Origin: Micrococcales bacterium
GTDB taxonomy: Bacteria > Actinomycetota > Actinomycetes > Actinomycetales > Microbacteriaceae
DNA length: 5,838 nt
Direction: 5' to 3'
Assembly: GCA_947441105.1 (NCBI GenBank)
Contig: CANESN010000057.1
Span: 1-5,838 of the forward strand
The position numbers and the translations under genes were made by a program. Shown in pieces: positions 1-5,838 of the stretch. The notes beneath the pieces are model-generated. The model did no database searches. It saw only the letters and a program-made list of their open reading frames with translations, and was not told where the DNA came from. Position 1 is the stretch's first letter, and each line of letters opens with the position of its first letter.

Positions 1-2509
1 TGGTTCGAATACCCGTCGTCTTGGCGACGAGGCCCTCCGCTAAGACTTTCCAGGCACCGCTCACGGGAAGCTTCACAACCTTTGCAACCTTCGCTGCGTT
101 GTGAATCACGAATACTCGCTTCGCACCATTGGTCTGCTTCGAGGCATCCAGCGAGTAAGCAATCAGGTCCTCAGGGGTGTTGCTGAACTTCATCCCCTTG
201 ATTACATCGGTCGCTTTACTCATTCTGAAAGCAGGGTTCGCTTTACGAATAGCAATCAGTCCCTTGAAGTAACTCACCATGTCTTTGTTCTTTGCCGCTT
301 CATCCCACTTCAGGGAGTTCACGCTATCTGGTGATTTATAGGAGTTCTCATCCCCACCCTTTGTCCTCATGAACTCTTGCCCGGCGTGAATAAATGGCAC
401 GCCCTGGGCAAGAATCGCCGTTGAGGATGCAAGCGCAAACACTCGCTTACGTTCCGCTGATGTTGAATTGGGCATCGAGACTACGAGCTTGTCGAAAAGC
501 GTCAGATTGTCATGCGCCTCAACATAGCTAACCGACTGATCTGGATTCAAAGGACCCCATGAACCACGAATCTTGGTTCCAGAGGCGGTTTCCCCAGTAA
601 TTCCCTCCATGACCTGCACCTTGAGCGAATTGCGACCTGATGCCCAGCCGTTTTCAAGTGGCTTGAAAACATCACCCTTTAGCCCGTCTCGGATCCCATC
701 GTTGAAGTGGGCGATTCTAGGCATTTTGAATGCGTTAACCTGATTGGCCTTCTGGCTCGGTGCAAGTTTGTTGCCCATCTGCCAGCCCTCACCAATGATC
801 AGGAAGGTGTTATCGATTTTGTCGACACCGACTCGGACTTGGTTCATGGTGTCTACATCAATAATGCCCATTAGGTCATATCTAAAGCCGTCGAGTTTGT
901 ACTCACTGGCCCAGTAGAGCGAGCTTTCGACAATGAACTTTCGTGCCATTGATCGGTCTGACGCGACTTCATTTCCAACGCCGGTGCCATTTGCAAATGT
1001 GCCATCCGCCTCTTTGCGGAAGAAGTAACCGGGGACCAGCTTCTCAAAGCTGTGGCTACCGGCATCAAACACGTGGTTGTAGACAACGTCCATCACCACA
1101 CGAATGCCCCTTGAGTGCAAGTACTGGATGGTTTGCTTGAGCTCAGTGATCCGGTTCAGCGGGTCCGCTGGCTTTGTGGAGTAGGAACCCTCTGGGACAT
1201 TGAAATTTAGTGGGTCATAGCCCCAGTTGAATTGATCGTTGCGAGATTCGTCCACGGTCTTGTAGTCGTAAATTGGCAACAGCTGAAGGTGAGTGATTCC
1301 AAGATCCACGATCGCATCAACACCGGTCTTGGTTTTGCCATCGGACGCTTTAGTGCCAGCCTCCGTGAGACCTAGGAACTTGCCCTTCTGAGCCACGTTG
1401 CTACTGGTATCAACGGAGAGGTCTCTGACGTGAAGCTCATAGAACACGGCATCTGTTGCCGAACCTGAGAACGCAGGCTTGTTGTGGTTGAGCCAACCGG
1501 CTGGGTTGGTCTTAGCAGCATCGAAGACCACACCCTTGGTGCCGTTGATGGTGGCAGCCTTCGCGTAGGGATCCACAGCTTCCACCAGTCGATCGCCCAA
1601 CTTCACTTGGAAGTTGTAAATCGTCAAGTGCTGATCACCGGTCAGGGTAGCCACCCAGGTGCCATTTACAGACTTGGTCATCGGGATTGTCTGACCCGCA
1701 ACCTTCTCAGAATCGTTGGCATAGACCAAGAGATCCGCTGCCGAAGCAGTAGGTGCCCAGACTCGGAACGAGGTAGCTGCCGCAGTGTAGGTGAATCCTA
1801 GATCTGTCCCTGGATAGTGGAATGCCTTTTCAAACTCTGCACTGGCATAAAGGTCTCCCAGTTCCGCTGTCGCCGAACCATAAACCGGGTGGGAGACAGC
1901 CAAAGGGCCATCAAGCGCAAAGTCGGAGGCAAGCGTCACCAGAACTCGATTGGATGAGGTCGCACCGGTTGGGATGCTAGTGATTGAAGAAACAGCGAGA
2001 GGCTTCGAACCTGAGGTAACGCTAAGGCTTGAAGAGATCTCTGCCACTGAGGCTGCCCTATTTAGCGAAACTTCAATTGTTTTGAATGTCCTGGCCGTGG
2101 CGGTTACGAGCTTTGTAGTGATGCTCGGCTTTGACTGGTACAAAGTGGCATCCGACTGAACAATCCAAATCTCTGCTTTACCATCTTTGAAAGTCTTGAT
2201 GAAACGATCTTCTGCCACATCTTTAGACAACCACTCGCCGAGGCGCACGATGATTCCAATCTCGTCAACCGATCCGGTTCCTGGCACTTTTACCTTGGCA
2301 ACTTTTCCAAAAGAGTCATCTTCGGTGAAGGAGTAGGCGGATCCATTGCCGCCTTTTGGCCACAGCCAAAGATTCCAGTCCTTATAGTCCGCGTCGAAGC
2401 GGTGGTAGTGGATGGTTAGCTCAGTGCTTTCAGGGAGGGCCACCGCTGACGGGCTCGCTGTCAAAACCGCCGTTAGAAGGGCTAAAAGACCTGCTAGAAA
2501 CTTACGCAT
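1..2509 (-). CDS. pulA: Type I pullulanase, secreted (GH13), C-terminus cut by window edge
   Basis: Extracellular debranching enzyme that hydrolyses alpha-1,6 links in pullulan and branched glucans. The reading frame is open from ATG at 2509 to the left edge: 836 codons, no stop, so the C-terminus lies outside. Residues 1-24 are a signal peptide (Arg-Lys, Leu-rich core, AVA then Leu25). A CBM41-like starch-binding domain (LTIHYHR, then WNLWLWPKGG) spans about 30-115. An Ig-like linker domain spans about 130-230. A CBM48 (FRVWAP at 248-253) spans about 238-340. The GH13 barrel starts near YELHVRD (357-363). The type I signature is FNWGYDP at 427-433, where the family usually has Tyr first. Conserved blocks are DVVYNHV (474-480), GFRYD with nucleophile Asp545, GEGW with acid/base Glu574, and VEAHDN with Asp667. 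A C-terminal beta domain begins near 755. GGAG at 2515-2518 lies 5 bases before the ATG. No stop or frameshift was seen. The family call is firm; the exact substrate is inferred. Confidence 0.95.
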   Translation of the reverse strand, partial: MRKFLAGLLALLTAVLTASPSAVALPESTELTIHYHRFDADYKDWNLWLWPKGGNGSAYSFTEDDSFGKVAKVKVPGTGSVDEIGIIVRLGEWLSKDVAEDRFIKTFKDGKAEIWIVQSDATLYQSKPSITTKLVTATARTFKTIEVSLNRAASVAEISSSLSVTSGSKPLAVSSITSIPTGATSSNRVLVTLASDFALDGPLAVSHPVYGSATAELGDLYASAEFEKAFHYPGTDLGFTYTAAATSFRVWAPTASAADLLVYANDSEKVAGQTIPMTKSVNGTWVATLTGDQHLTIYNFQVKLGDRLVEAVDPYAKAATINGTKGVVFDAAKTNPAGWLNHNKPAFSGSATDAVFYELHVRDLSVDTSSNVAQKGKFLGLTEAGTKASDGKTKTGVDAIVDLGITHLQLLPIYDYKTVDESRNDQFNWGYDPLNFNVPEGSYSTKPADPLNRITELKQTIQYLHSRGIRVVMDVVYNHVFDAGSHSFEKLVPGYFFRKEADGTFANGTGVGNEVASDRSMARKFIVESSLYWASEYKLDGFRYDLMGIIDVDTMNQVRVGVDKIDNTFLIIGEGWQMGNKLAPSQKANQVNAFKMPRIAHFNDGIRDGLKGDVFKPLENGWASGRNSLKVQVMEGITGETASGTKIRGSWGPLNPDQSVSYVEAHDNLTLFDKLVVSMPNSTSAERKRVFALASSTAILAQGVPFIHAGQEFMRTKGGDENSYKSPDSVNSLKWDEAAKNKDMVSYFKGLIAIRKANPAFRMSKATDVIKGMKFSNTPEDLIAYSLDASKQTNGAKRVFVIHNAAKVAKVVKLPVSGAWKVLAEGLVAKTTGIRT

Positions 2510-2514
2510 TGGGA

Positions 2515-2518
2515 CTCC
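2515..2518 (-). promoter_or_regulatory. Shine-Dalgarno site of pullulanase
   Basis: GGAG on the minus strand, 5 bases before the ATG at 2509. It settles the start over another ATG at 2520, which is out of frame by 11 bases. The chosen start also yields a complete signal peptide. Confidence 0.7.
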
Positions 2519-2521
2519 ATT

Positions 2522-2556
2522 CCTGAATTCAACCCTAGCAATCAGCTCAATTCAAC
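2522..2556 (-). promoter_or_regulatory. Candidate pullulanase promoter with direct repeat
   Basis: Two TTGAAT hexamers on the minus strand (2550-2555 and 2527-2532) are separated by 17 bases. They could act as weak -35 and -10 boxes, each matching the consensus at 4 of 6 positions, and would give a very short leader. Each hexamer sits in a longer direct repeat, GTTGAATTSAG, matching at 10 of 11 bases (2523-2533 and 2546-2556). The repeat could instead be a tandem operator. Only the repeat is directly seen; promoter function is inferred. Confidence 0.3.
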
Positions 2557-2568
2557 ATCCGACCGTCG

Positions 2569-2608
2569 AGCCCTAGTCGATAACATTTGCCTAACAAGGC
2601 CGAGGGCT
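2569..2608 (-). repeat. Nested inverted repeat after the DedA gene, possible terminator
   Basis: An outer 6-base stem (AGCCCT at 2569-2574, AGGGCT at 2603-2608) encloses a perfect small hairpin, GCCT-AACA-AGGC (2589-2600). It begins 8 bases beyond the DedA stop, where a terminator would be expected. No T-rich run follows on the minus strand, the outer loop is 28 bases and the inner stem is only 4 pairs, so a classical intrinsic terminator is doubtful. It might also act as an operator for pullulanase. Confidence 0.3.
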
Positions 2609-2616
2609 AAGAACCA

Positions 2617-3234
2617 CTACTTCTTGGCGGAATTTACCTTTTCGAAAATAGCGCGTCCGACCAAGAACAATACGAAAACTGCGATCGCCGAGTAAGCAAC
2701 GATATCAATTACATTCGAGAACTCTTCGGCAGCCGACCAGTTTTCTCCCAACACAAATCCAGTGGTGATCCAAATGCTGTTCCAGATGCCACTGCCAAGA
2801 GCGGTGAAGAGAATGAATACCCACAGCTTCATTTTGGTCAGTCCCGCCGGGATGCTTACCAAGGAGCGAATGATGGGAATAAGTCTCCCAAAGAAAACCA
2901 GTGCCTTGCCAAAGCGAGTGAACCAGTGCAAAGTCTTGTGGATGTCTGACTCCTTTAGGCCGACAAACTTCCCAAACTTACGAGTCAAACCAAAGACGCG
3001 GTCTTCCCCTATTGCCTTGGCGACGAAATACAGAAAAAGCGCACCTAGCACCGAAGCAAGGGTGGTCACTGCTATCGCTCCCTCAATCAAGAAGCGTCCC
3101 TCGGAAACATTGAATCCGGTTAACAACAGCACTAGCTCGGAAGGGATCGGGACCACTATCACTTCGATCGCGATCAGCAGCGCAGCTCCCCAAAGACCGA
3201 TTGAGCCAATGAGGCCAACCGCAAATTCAACCAA
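2617..3234 (-). CDS. DedA-family membrane protein
   Basis: Integral inner-membrane protein of 205 residues, the usual DedA length. Some family members flip undecaprenyl phosphate or phospholipids across the membrane; which lipid this one handles cannot be read from sequence. An N-terminal hydrophobic stretch (about 5-30) leads into the acidic/proline motif with Glu24, Pro29, Pro31 and Glu33. A second helix spans about 50-74. The family block at 115-140 reads FGRLIP, Arg123, AG at 130-131, then Met135. It continues to Gly147/Gly149 and Trp151, and a last helix spans about 175-195 with a basic end. The start is TTG at 3234: AAGGGG lies 6 bases upstream, and no in-frame ATG or GTG occurs between the tRNA and this codon. 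The stop is TAG. It lies 21 bases after the tRNA on the same strand and is probably cotranscribed with it and the glycosyltransferase. Confidence 0.92.
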   Translation of the reverse strand: MVEFAVGLIGSIGLWGAALLIAIEVIVVPIPSELVLLLTGFNVSEGRFLIEGAIAVTTLASVLGALFLYFVAKAIGEDRVFGLTRKFGKFVGLKESDIHKTLHWFTRFGKALVFFGRLIPIIRSLVSIPAGLTKMKLWVFILFTALGSGIWNSIWITTGFVLGENWSAAEEFSNVIDIVAYSAIAVFVLFLVGRAIFEKVNSAKK

Positions 3235-3240
3235 GGAACA

Positions 3241-3246
3241 CCCCTT
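3241..3246 (-). promoter_or_regulatory. Shine-Dalgarno site fixing the TTG start of the DedA gene
   Basis: AAGGGG on the minus strand, 6 bases before TTG at 3234. It falls in the 21-base gap after the tRNA. It is the main reason for accepting TTG as the start. Confidence 0.7.
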
Positions 3247-3255
3247 ATCGATGTT

Positions 3256-3332
3256 TGGTGGGGCGTGCGGGACTTGAACCCGCGACCGACGGATTATGAG
3301 TCCGCTGCTCTAACCGGCTGAGCTAACGCCCC
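3256..3332 (-). tRNA. tRNA with anticodon CAU (elongator Met, or Ile2)
   Basis: The 77 bases fold as a full cloverleaf. The acceptor stem pairs GGGGCGT (3326-3332) with ACGCCCC (3260-3266). The D arm has AGCTCAG and GGTTAGAGC, the anticodon loop is CTCATAA with CAT at 3296-3298, and the T arm holds GGTTCAAGTCC. The 3' ACCA (3256-3259) is encoded. It is not the initiator form, because the first acceptor pair is a normal G-C. CAU can be read as elongator Met or, after lysidine modification, as Ile for AUA codons. The C5-G68 acceptor pair and the TTAGCTCAG and GGTTCAAGTCC segments resemble E. coli tRNA-Ile2, so Ile2 is a real possibility. It lies exactly 21 bases from both neighbours. Confidence 0.93.
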
Positions 3333-3353
3333 ATGCGATGTGAGTAAGTCTAA

Positions 3354-4775
3354 CTATTTACGCTTACGTTTGATTCGTTTCGCGGCTTCGCTGATCTGCT
3401 CTTTAATCTCATCCTTGAAATCACTTAGCTGCTCGCTGACTTCTTCGCGAACTTCATTCAGCTTTTCCAAAGCGTCCTGGGACATGTCTTCTGCTCGGCG
3501 ACCAATCTCGACAGCGCTGTGGCGCCAGCTTTCTAAGCGGGTACTAATCGCCTCATTCAGCTTTCCAATTGGCTCCATGTAGTCAGGAGAGTTGTCATCG
3601 GTGGTCGAACTCTCGTCACGAATACCGACGTAGAGATTCTCAAAGATTCTGATGGTCCGCTCGATGTCATGGGACTGAATCAGGTGCAGGCTGTTCTCAC
3701 TCAAGCGATTTAGTTCCTGCTGATCCGCATTCAAGATCAGTCTTAGGCGATCAGCCAGTGCATCTGAATCATCGGGTGGGAAAAGGTAACCATTATCACC
3801 ATCGTGAACCAGGTGCGGAAGCGCCATTGCATCGGCTGCAATCACCGGGCGACCAGAGGCCATAGCCTCCATTGTGGCAATCGACTGTAGCTCTGCAATC
3901 GACGGCATCACGAAGGCTGTGCAGCGCTCATATGCCGCAGGGAGATCTTGGTCTGAGATGTGACCGGTAAAGATAACCTGATCCGCGATACCAAGGTCGG
4001 TGGCGAGTCTGGAAAGGTTCTCCCGTTCTCCGCCATCGCCAACAAGCTCCACGATGACGTTTGGGTGTTCGGTTAGCTTTGCAACCGCCTGCAGCAGGAT
4101 ATGAATTCGCTTCTCGTCATCTAGGCGACCCAGGAAAAGAAAACGCGGATTCTTGTTGTTAGTCGGAGTGTCATTAGCGAATCTGGAGGCATCGATGCCA
4201 CAGCTAATCGCAAGCACACCAGTCACTCCAGCCGCACTCTCCAAAAGCTCAGCTGCGCGCCTAGTAGGGGTTGTCAGAGCATCCATCTTGCGCAGGATAC
4301 GACCGGCGTCAGCCCAGGTGATACGCATGGCCGCCTTGTGCGTGAACTTTGGAAGAAGCGAATACTTGATCAGGTTCTCAGGCATCACGTGGTTGGTCGC
4401 AATCATTCTTAGGCCAGAGCCTTTAGCCGCCTGAATGGCGAAGCGCCCCATCAGAAGGTGAGACTGAATGTGAAGCGCATCAGGCTTTACCTTGAGAAGA
4501 ATTTTTCTAATCTCGGAACTGAGCCCAAGTGGCTGAGTCCAGCGCAGTGTTTTGTGCTGGGGGACTCGATGGCTTCTCATGCGGTGCACCATCATGCGAG
4601 AGCCGTCATGCGTCTCAATGCGAGAGCCATGGGTTGAGTCAGTGCTAGCAGCAATGATGTGAACTTCGTGGCCGTGCTTGACAAGACCAGAAGCAAGGCG
4701 CTCGGCAAACCTTGCAGCGCCATTAATATCTGGAGCGAAGGTGTCACAAGCCATGACTACCTTGAGTTTTTCCAA
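3354..4775 (-). CDS. GT4-family glycosyltransferase with charged helical C-terminal tail
   Basis: Retaining GT-B glycosyltransferase of 473 residues that probably moves a sugar from a nucleotide donor to a membrane lipid or envelope acceptor; donor and acceptor are unknown. The N-terminal Rossmann half begins KVVMACDTFAPDINGAA (5-21), a pattern seen in SqdX-like and glucosyl-diacylglycerol synthases. The C-terminal half has FLGRLDDEKR (214-223), GDGGERENL (246-254), and the E-x7-E motif Glu295/Glu303 followed by MASGRPVIA. Residues about 400-473 are an added, mostly helical, highly charged tail with heptad-like spacing and a basic end (KRIKRKRK), unusual for the family. The start is TTG at 4775, with AGAGG 7 bases upstream. 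The next ATG (residue 8) would cut off the first beta strand. The gap to the upstream transporter is 2 bases, which suggests translational coupling. Alternative substrates such as mannose on phosphoinositides cannot be excluded. Confidence 0.9.
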   Translation of the reverse strand: MEKLKVVMACDTFAPDINGAARFAERLASGLVKHGHEVHIIAASTDSTHGSRIETHDGSRMMVHRMRSHRVPQHKTLRWTQPLGLSSEIRKILLKVKPDALHIQSHLLMGRFAIQAAKGSGLRMIATNHVMPENLIKYSLLPKFTHKAAMRITWADAGRILRKMDALTTPTRRAAELLESAAGVTGVLAISCGIDASRFANDTPTNNKNPRFLFLGRLDDEKRIHILLQAVAKLTEHPNVIVELVGDGGERENLSRLATDLGIADQVIFTGHISDQDLPAAYERCTAFVMPSIAELQSIATMEAMASGRPVIAADAMALPHLVHDGDNGYLFPPDDSDALADRLRLILNADQQELNRLSENSLHLIQSHDIERTIRIFENLYVGIRDESSTTDDNSPDYMEPIGKLNEAISTRLESWRHSAVEIGRRAEDMSQDALEKLNEVREEVSEQLSDFKDEIKEQISEAAKRIKRKRK

Positions 4776-4777
4776 CG

Positions 4778-5674
4778 CTAAACCTCTTGTTTATTGCTTA
4801 GTTGCGGGTGAACCTTTGCAAGTATTAACACACCCAAAACGGCAACTAATCCCGATACACCGAACCCTAGCACCTGGCCTGACGCAGCGCTTGATGCCTC
4901 TCCCAAGATCACAATGGCGATACCCACCGCAACCGCTGGGTCAATCACAGTAAGACCTGCGATGACCAAGTCTGGTGGGCCGGCAGCATATGCGTTTTGC
5001 ACGAACCATCCGCCCAAAACCGCTGCGGCAAGTAGGGCAAATGTTGCCAACAAAGTCAGCCAGTTGATATCTCCCTGAATGATGCGCTGAATGACAACCT
5101 TGGCTAAGGAAGCCACAAAACCATAGAGCACGCCAGCTCCAAAGATGTACTGCAGCGGTCCCACTCGACCCTTTGAGGTAGCGAACAGCACACCAAAAAC
5201 CGCAACCACGGCAATTAGCACTCCCACGACCTGAAGCAGCATTGCATCATCCAGCTTTACCTGGGTGGCGCTAGTGGCCGTGAAGAGCACAAAACCAGAT
5301 ACCCCAAGCATGGTTAGGGCGATTGCTCCAAAGGTTCTGGGGTCAAGCTTGACCTTGTGGATACGGCCATTCAAAATGCTGGTAATTATCAGTGCAATCG
5401 CACCGATCGGCTGCACCACAATTAGTGGCGCTAGGGCTAGGGCCGATAGCTGAGAGACAATCGCAAGACCCATAAATATGGTTCCCGCAAGCCACCGTGG
5501 GCGACGTAAAAGGTCCAAAATCTGTTTGATATGTAGCGACTTTAGTTTGAGCTGCTTAGGTGCGTGATGTTCGGTTACAGCATCGTTTTGAAACTGCGCA
5601 CCGAGTGCCAAAAAGATGGCTCCGACTACCGCAAGTGCAATTGCTATGGGGCGGGCAAGCTCTGGTTCGAACAA
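4778..5674 (-). CDS. DMT/NIPA-like membrane transporter
   Basis: Inner-membrane transporter of 298 residues from the drug/metabolite superfamily. About nine hydrophobic segments are visible, near 9-27, 61-77, 80-101, 115-132, 145-165, 175-192, 205-226, 237-257 and 267-287. That count, and APLIVVQPIGAIAL in segment 3, resemble NIPA-type (Mg2+-linked) proteins. The late segment TVIDPAVAVGIAIVILGE is a typical EamA-type helix. The substrate is unknown. The start chosen is TTG at 5674, preceded by AGGGG at 5 bases. An ATG at 5794 would add 40 residues unlike the family and would run antisense across the start of peptide deformylase. The stop TAG overlaps the ribosome-binding region of the glycosyltransferase, so the two are probably one operon. 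It is divergent from peptide deformylase. Confidence 0.85.
   Translation of the reverse strand: MFEPELARPIAIALAVVGAIFLALGAQFQNDAVTEHHAPKQLKLKSLHIKQILDLLRRPRWLAGTIFMGLAIVSQLSALALAPLIVVQPIGAIALIITSILNGRIHKVKLDPRTFGAIALTMLGVSGFVLFTATSATQVKLDDAMLLQVVGVLIAVVAVFGVLFATSKGRVGPLQYIFGAGVLYGFVASLAKVVIQRIIQGDINWLTLLATFALLAAAVLGGWFVQNAYAAGPPDLVIAGLTVIDPAVAVGIAIVILGEASSAASGQVLGFGVSGLVAVLGVLILAKVHPQLSNKQEV
4783..4787 (-). promoter_or_regulatory. Shine-Dalgarno site fixing the TTG start of the glycosyltransferase
   Basis: AGAGG on the minus strand lies inside the last codons of the transporter gene, 7 bases before TTG at 4775. A ribosome that ends the transporter at 4778 would be next to this start. Confidence 0.65.
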
Positions 5675-5749
5675 CTGCTCCCCTAACCTAAAGTCCAGCC
5701 ATGACAGCCTAAAGCAACAAGTTGTGAATTCCTTGAGTAACCTAAATGC
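5675..5749. promoter_or_regulatory. Divergent promoter region between transporter and peptide deformylase
   Basis: The 75 bases separate two divergent genes, so promoters for both directions should lie here or just inside a gene. For the minus strand, TTCACA (5723-5728) and TGTCAT (5701-5706) are 16 bases apart; they match consensus -35 and -10 boxes at 5 and 4 positions and would give a leader of about 20 bases. For the plus strand, TAACCT (5738-5743) fits the actinobacterial TAnnnT -10 pattern and ends 6 bases before the GTG start, with no good -35. These boxes are short and could occur by chance. Confidence 0.35.
5678..5684 (-). promoter_or_regulatory. Shine-Dalgarno site fixing the TTG start of the transporter
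   Basis: AGGGGAG on the minus strand; the AGGGG core is 5 bases before TTG at 5674. No comparable site precedes the upstream ATG at 5794, which supports the shorter protein. Confidence 0.6.
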
Positions 5750-5838
5750 GTGTCCATACGCCCAATAGTCATAACCGGTGATCCCGTCCTGCATGCCCGC
5801 GCGAAGGAAGTTTCAGAGATCACCGAGGACATCAAACA
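5750..5838 (+). CDS. def: Peptide deformylase, N-terminal fragment cut by window edge
   Basis: Removes the formyl group from the N-terminal methionine of new proteins; a cytoplasmic metalloenzyme. Only the first 29 residues are present. They begin MSIRPIVITGDPVL and continue with a helix-like stretch ending EITEDIK. This is the standard N-terminus of actinobacterial deformylases, including the GDPVL motif. The metal-binding motifs (GxGLAAxQ, EGCLS and HExxH) would lie beyond the right edge, so they cannot be checked. GTG at 5750 is chosen because it gives the canonical family start. No strong Shine-Dalgarno site precedes it and a -10-like box ends 6 bases upstream, so the mRNA may be leaderless. 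It is divergent from the transporter. Confidence 0.86.
   Translation, partial: MSIRPIVITGDPVLHARAKEVSEITEDIK

Noticed and set aside
101..334. 77-codon plus-strand open frame near the left edge
   Set aside because: It is antisense to the C-terminal part of pullulanase and has no credible family features.
1484..2159. Plus-strand open frames at 1484-1801 and 1950-2159
   Set aside because: Both are antisense to pullulanase, whose domains and catalytic residues continue through the region without interruption.
2762..3277. 171-codon plus-strand open frame
   Set aside because: It lies antisense to the DedA gene and runs into the tRNA. Its translation has no recognisable domain and is a shadow of the real gene.
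4153..4434. 93-codon plus-strand open frame
   Set aside because: It lies entirely antisense to the conserved core of the glycosyltransferase and shows no domain.
5675..5794. Forty-residue N-terminal extension of the transporter from ATG at 5794
   Set aside because: It has no Shine-Dalgarno site, its residues do not resemble the family, and it runs antisense over the first codons of peptide deformylase. TTG at 5674 has a good site and gives the normal length.
1..5838. CRISPR array, insertion sequence or phage attachment site at the tRNA
   Set aside because: No regularly spaced repeats, transposase, terminal inverted repeats, integrase, or second copy of the tRNA 3' end were seen.

Overview
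The window carries five protein genes and one tRNA. Four genes and the tRNA lie on the minus strand; one gene fragment at the right edge lies on the plus strand. Protein similarity and style suggest an actinobacterium of moderate GC, by eye about half G+C. The evidence is the actinobacterial N-terminus of peptide deformylase, TTG/GTG starts with good Shine-Dalgarno sequences, and a CCA-encoding tRNA. Small freshwater Microbacteriaceae (the Luna/Aquiluna/Rhodoluna type) are a plausible source, but this is inference from style and not a placement.

Layout from left to right: (1) 1-2509 minus, a secreted type I pullulanase, complete at its N-terminus and cut by the left edge at residue 836, with an intact catalytic triad. 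(2) 2510-2616, a 107-base spacer with a candidate pullulanase promoter built on a near-perfect 11-base direct repeat, and a nested inverted repeat after the DedA gene. (3) 2617-3234 minus, a DedA-family membrane protein. (4) 3256-3332 minus, a tRNA with anticodon CAU. (5) 3354-4775 minus, a GT4 glycosyltransferase with a long charged helical C-terminal tail. (6) 4778-5674 minus, a nine-helix DMT/NIPA-like transporter. (7) 5675-5749, a 75-base divergent promoter region. (8) 5750 to the right edge, plus, the start of peptide deformylase.

Transcription on the minus strand probably starts in the divergent region and runs transporter, glycosyltransferase, tRNA, DedA. The spacings are 2, 21 and 21 bases, so there is little room for independent promoters outside coding sequence. 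Glycosyltransferase and DedA together suggest handling of a lipid-linked sugar or envelope glycolipid, with the transporter supplying an ion or metabolite; this is inference. Pullulanase has its own spacer and looks like a separate unit that degrades alpha-1,6-branched glucans outside the cell. All three membrane/envelope genes appear to start with TTG, so annotators that require ATG would misplace them. I see no clear new system; the most unusual points are the TTG series, the tRNA buried in the operon, and the glycosyltransferase tail.
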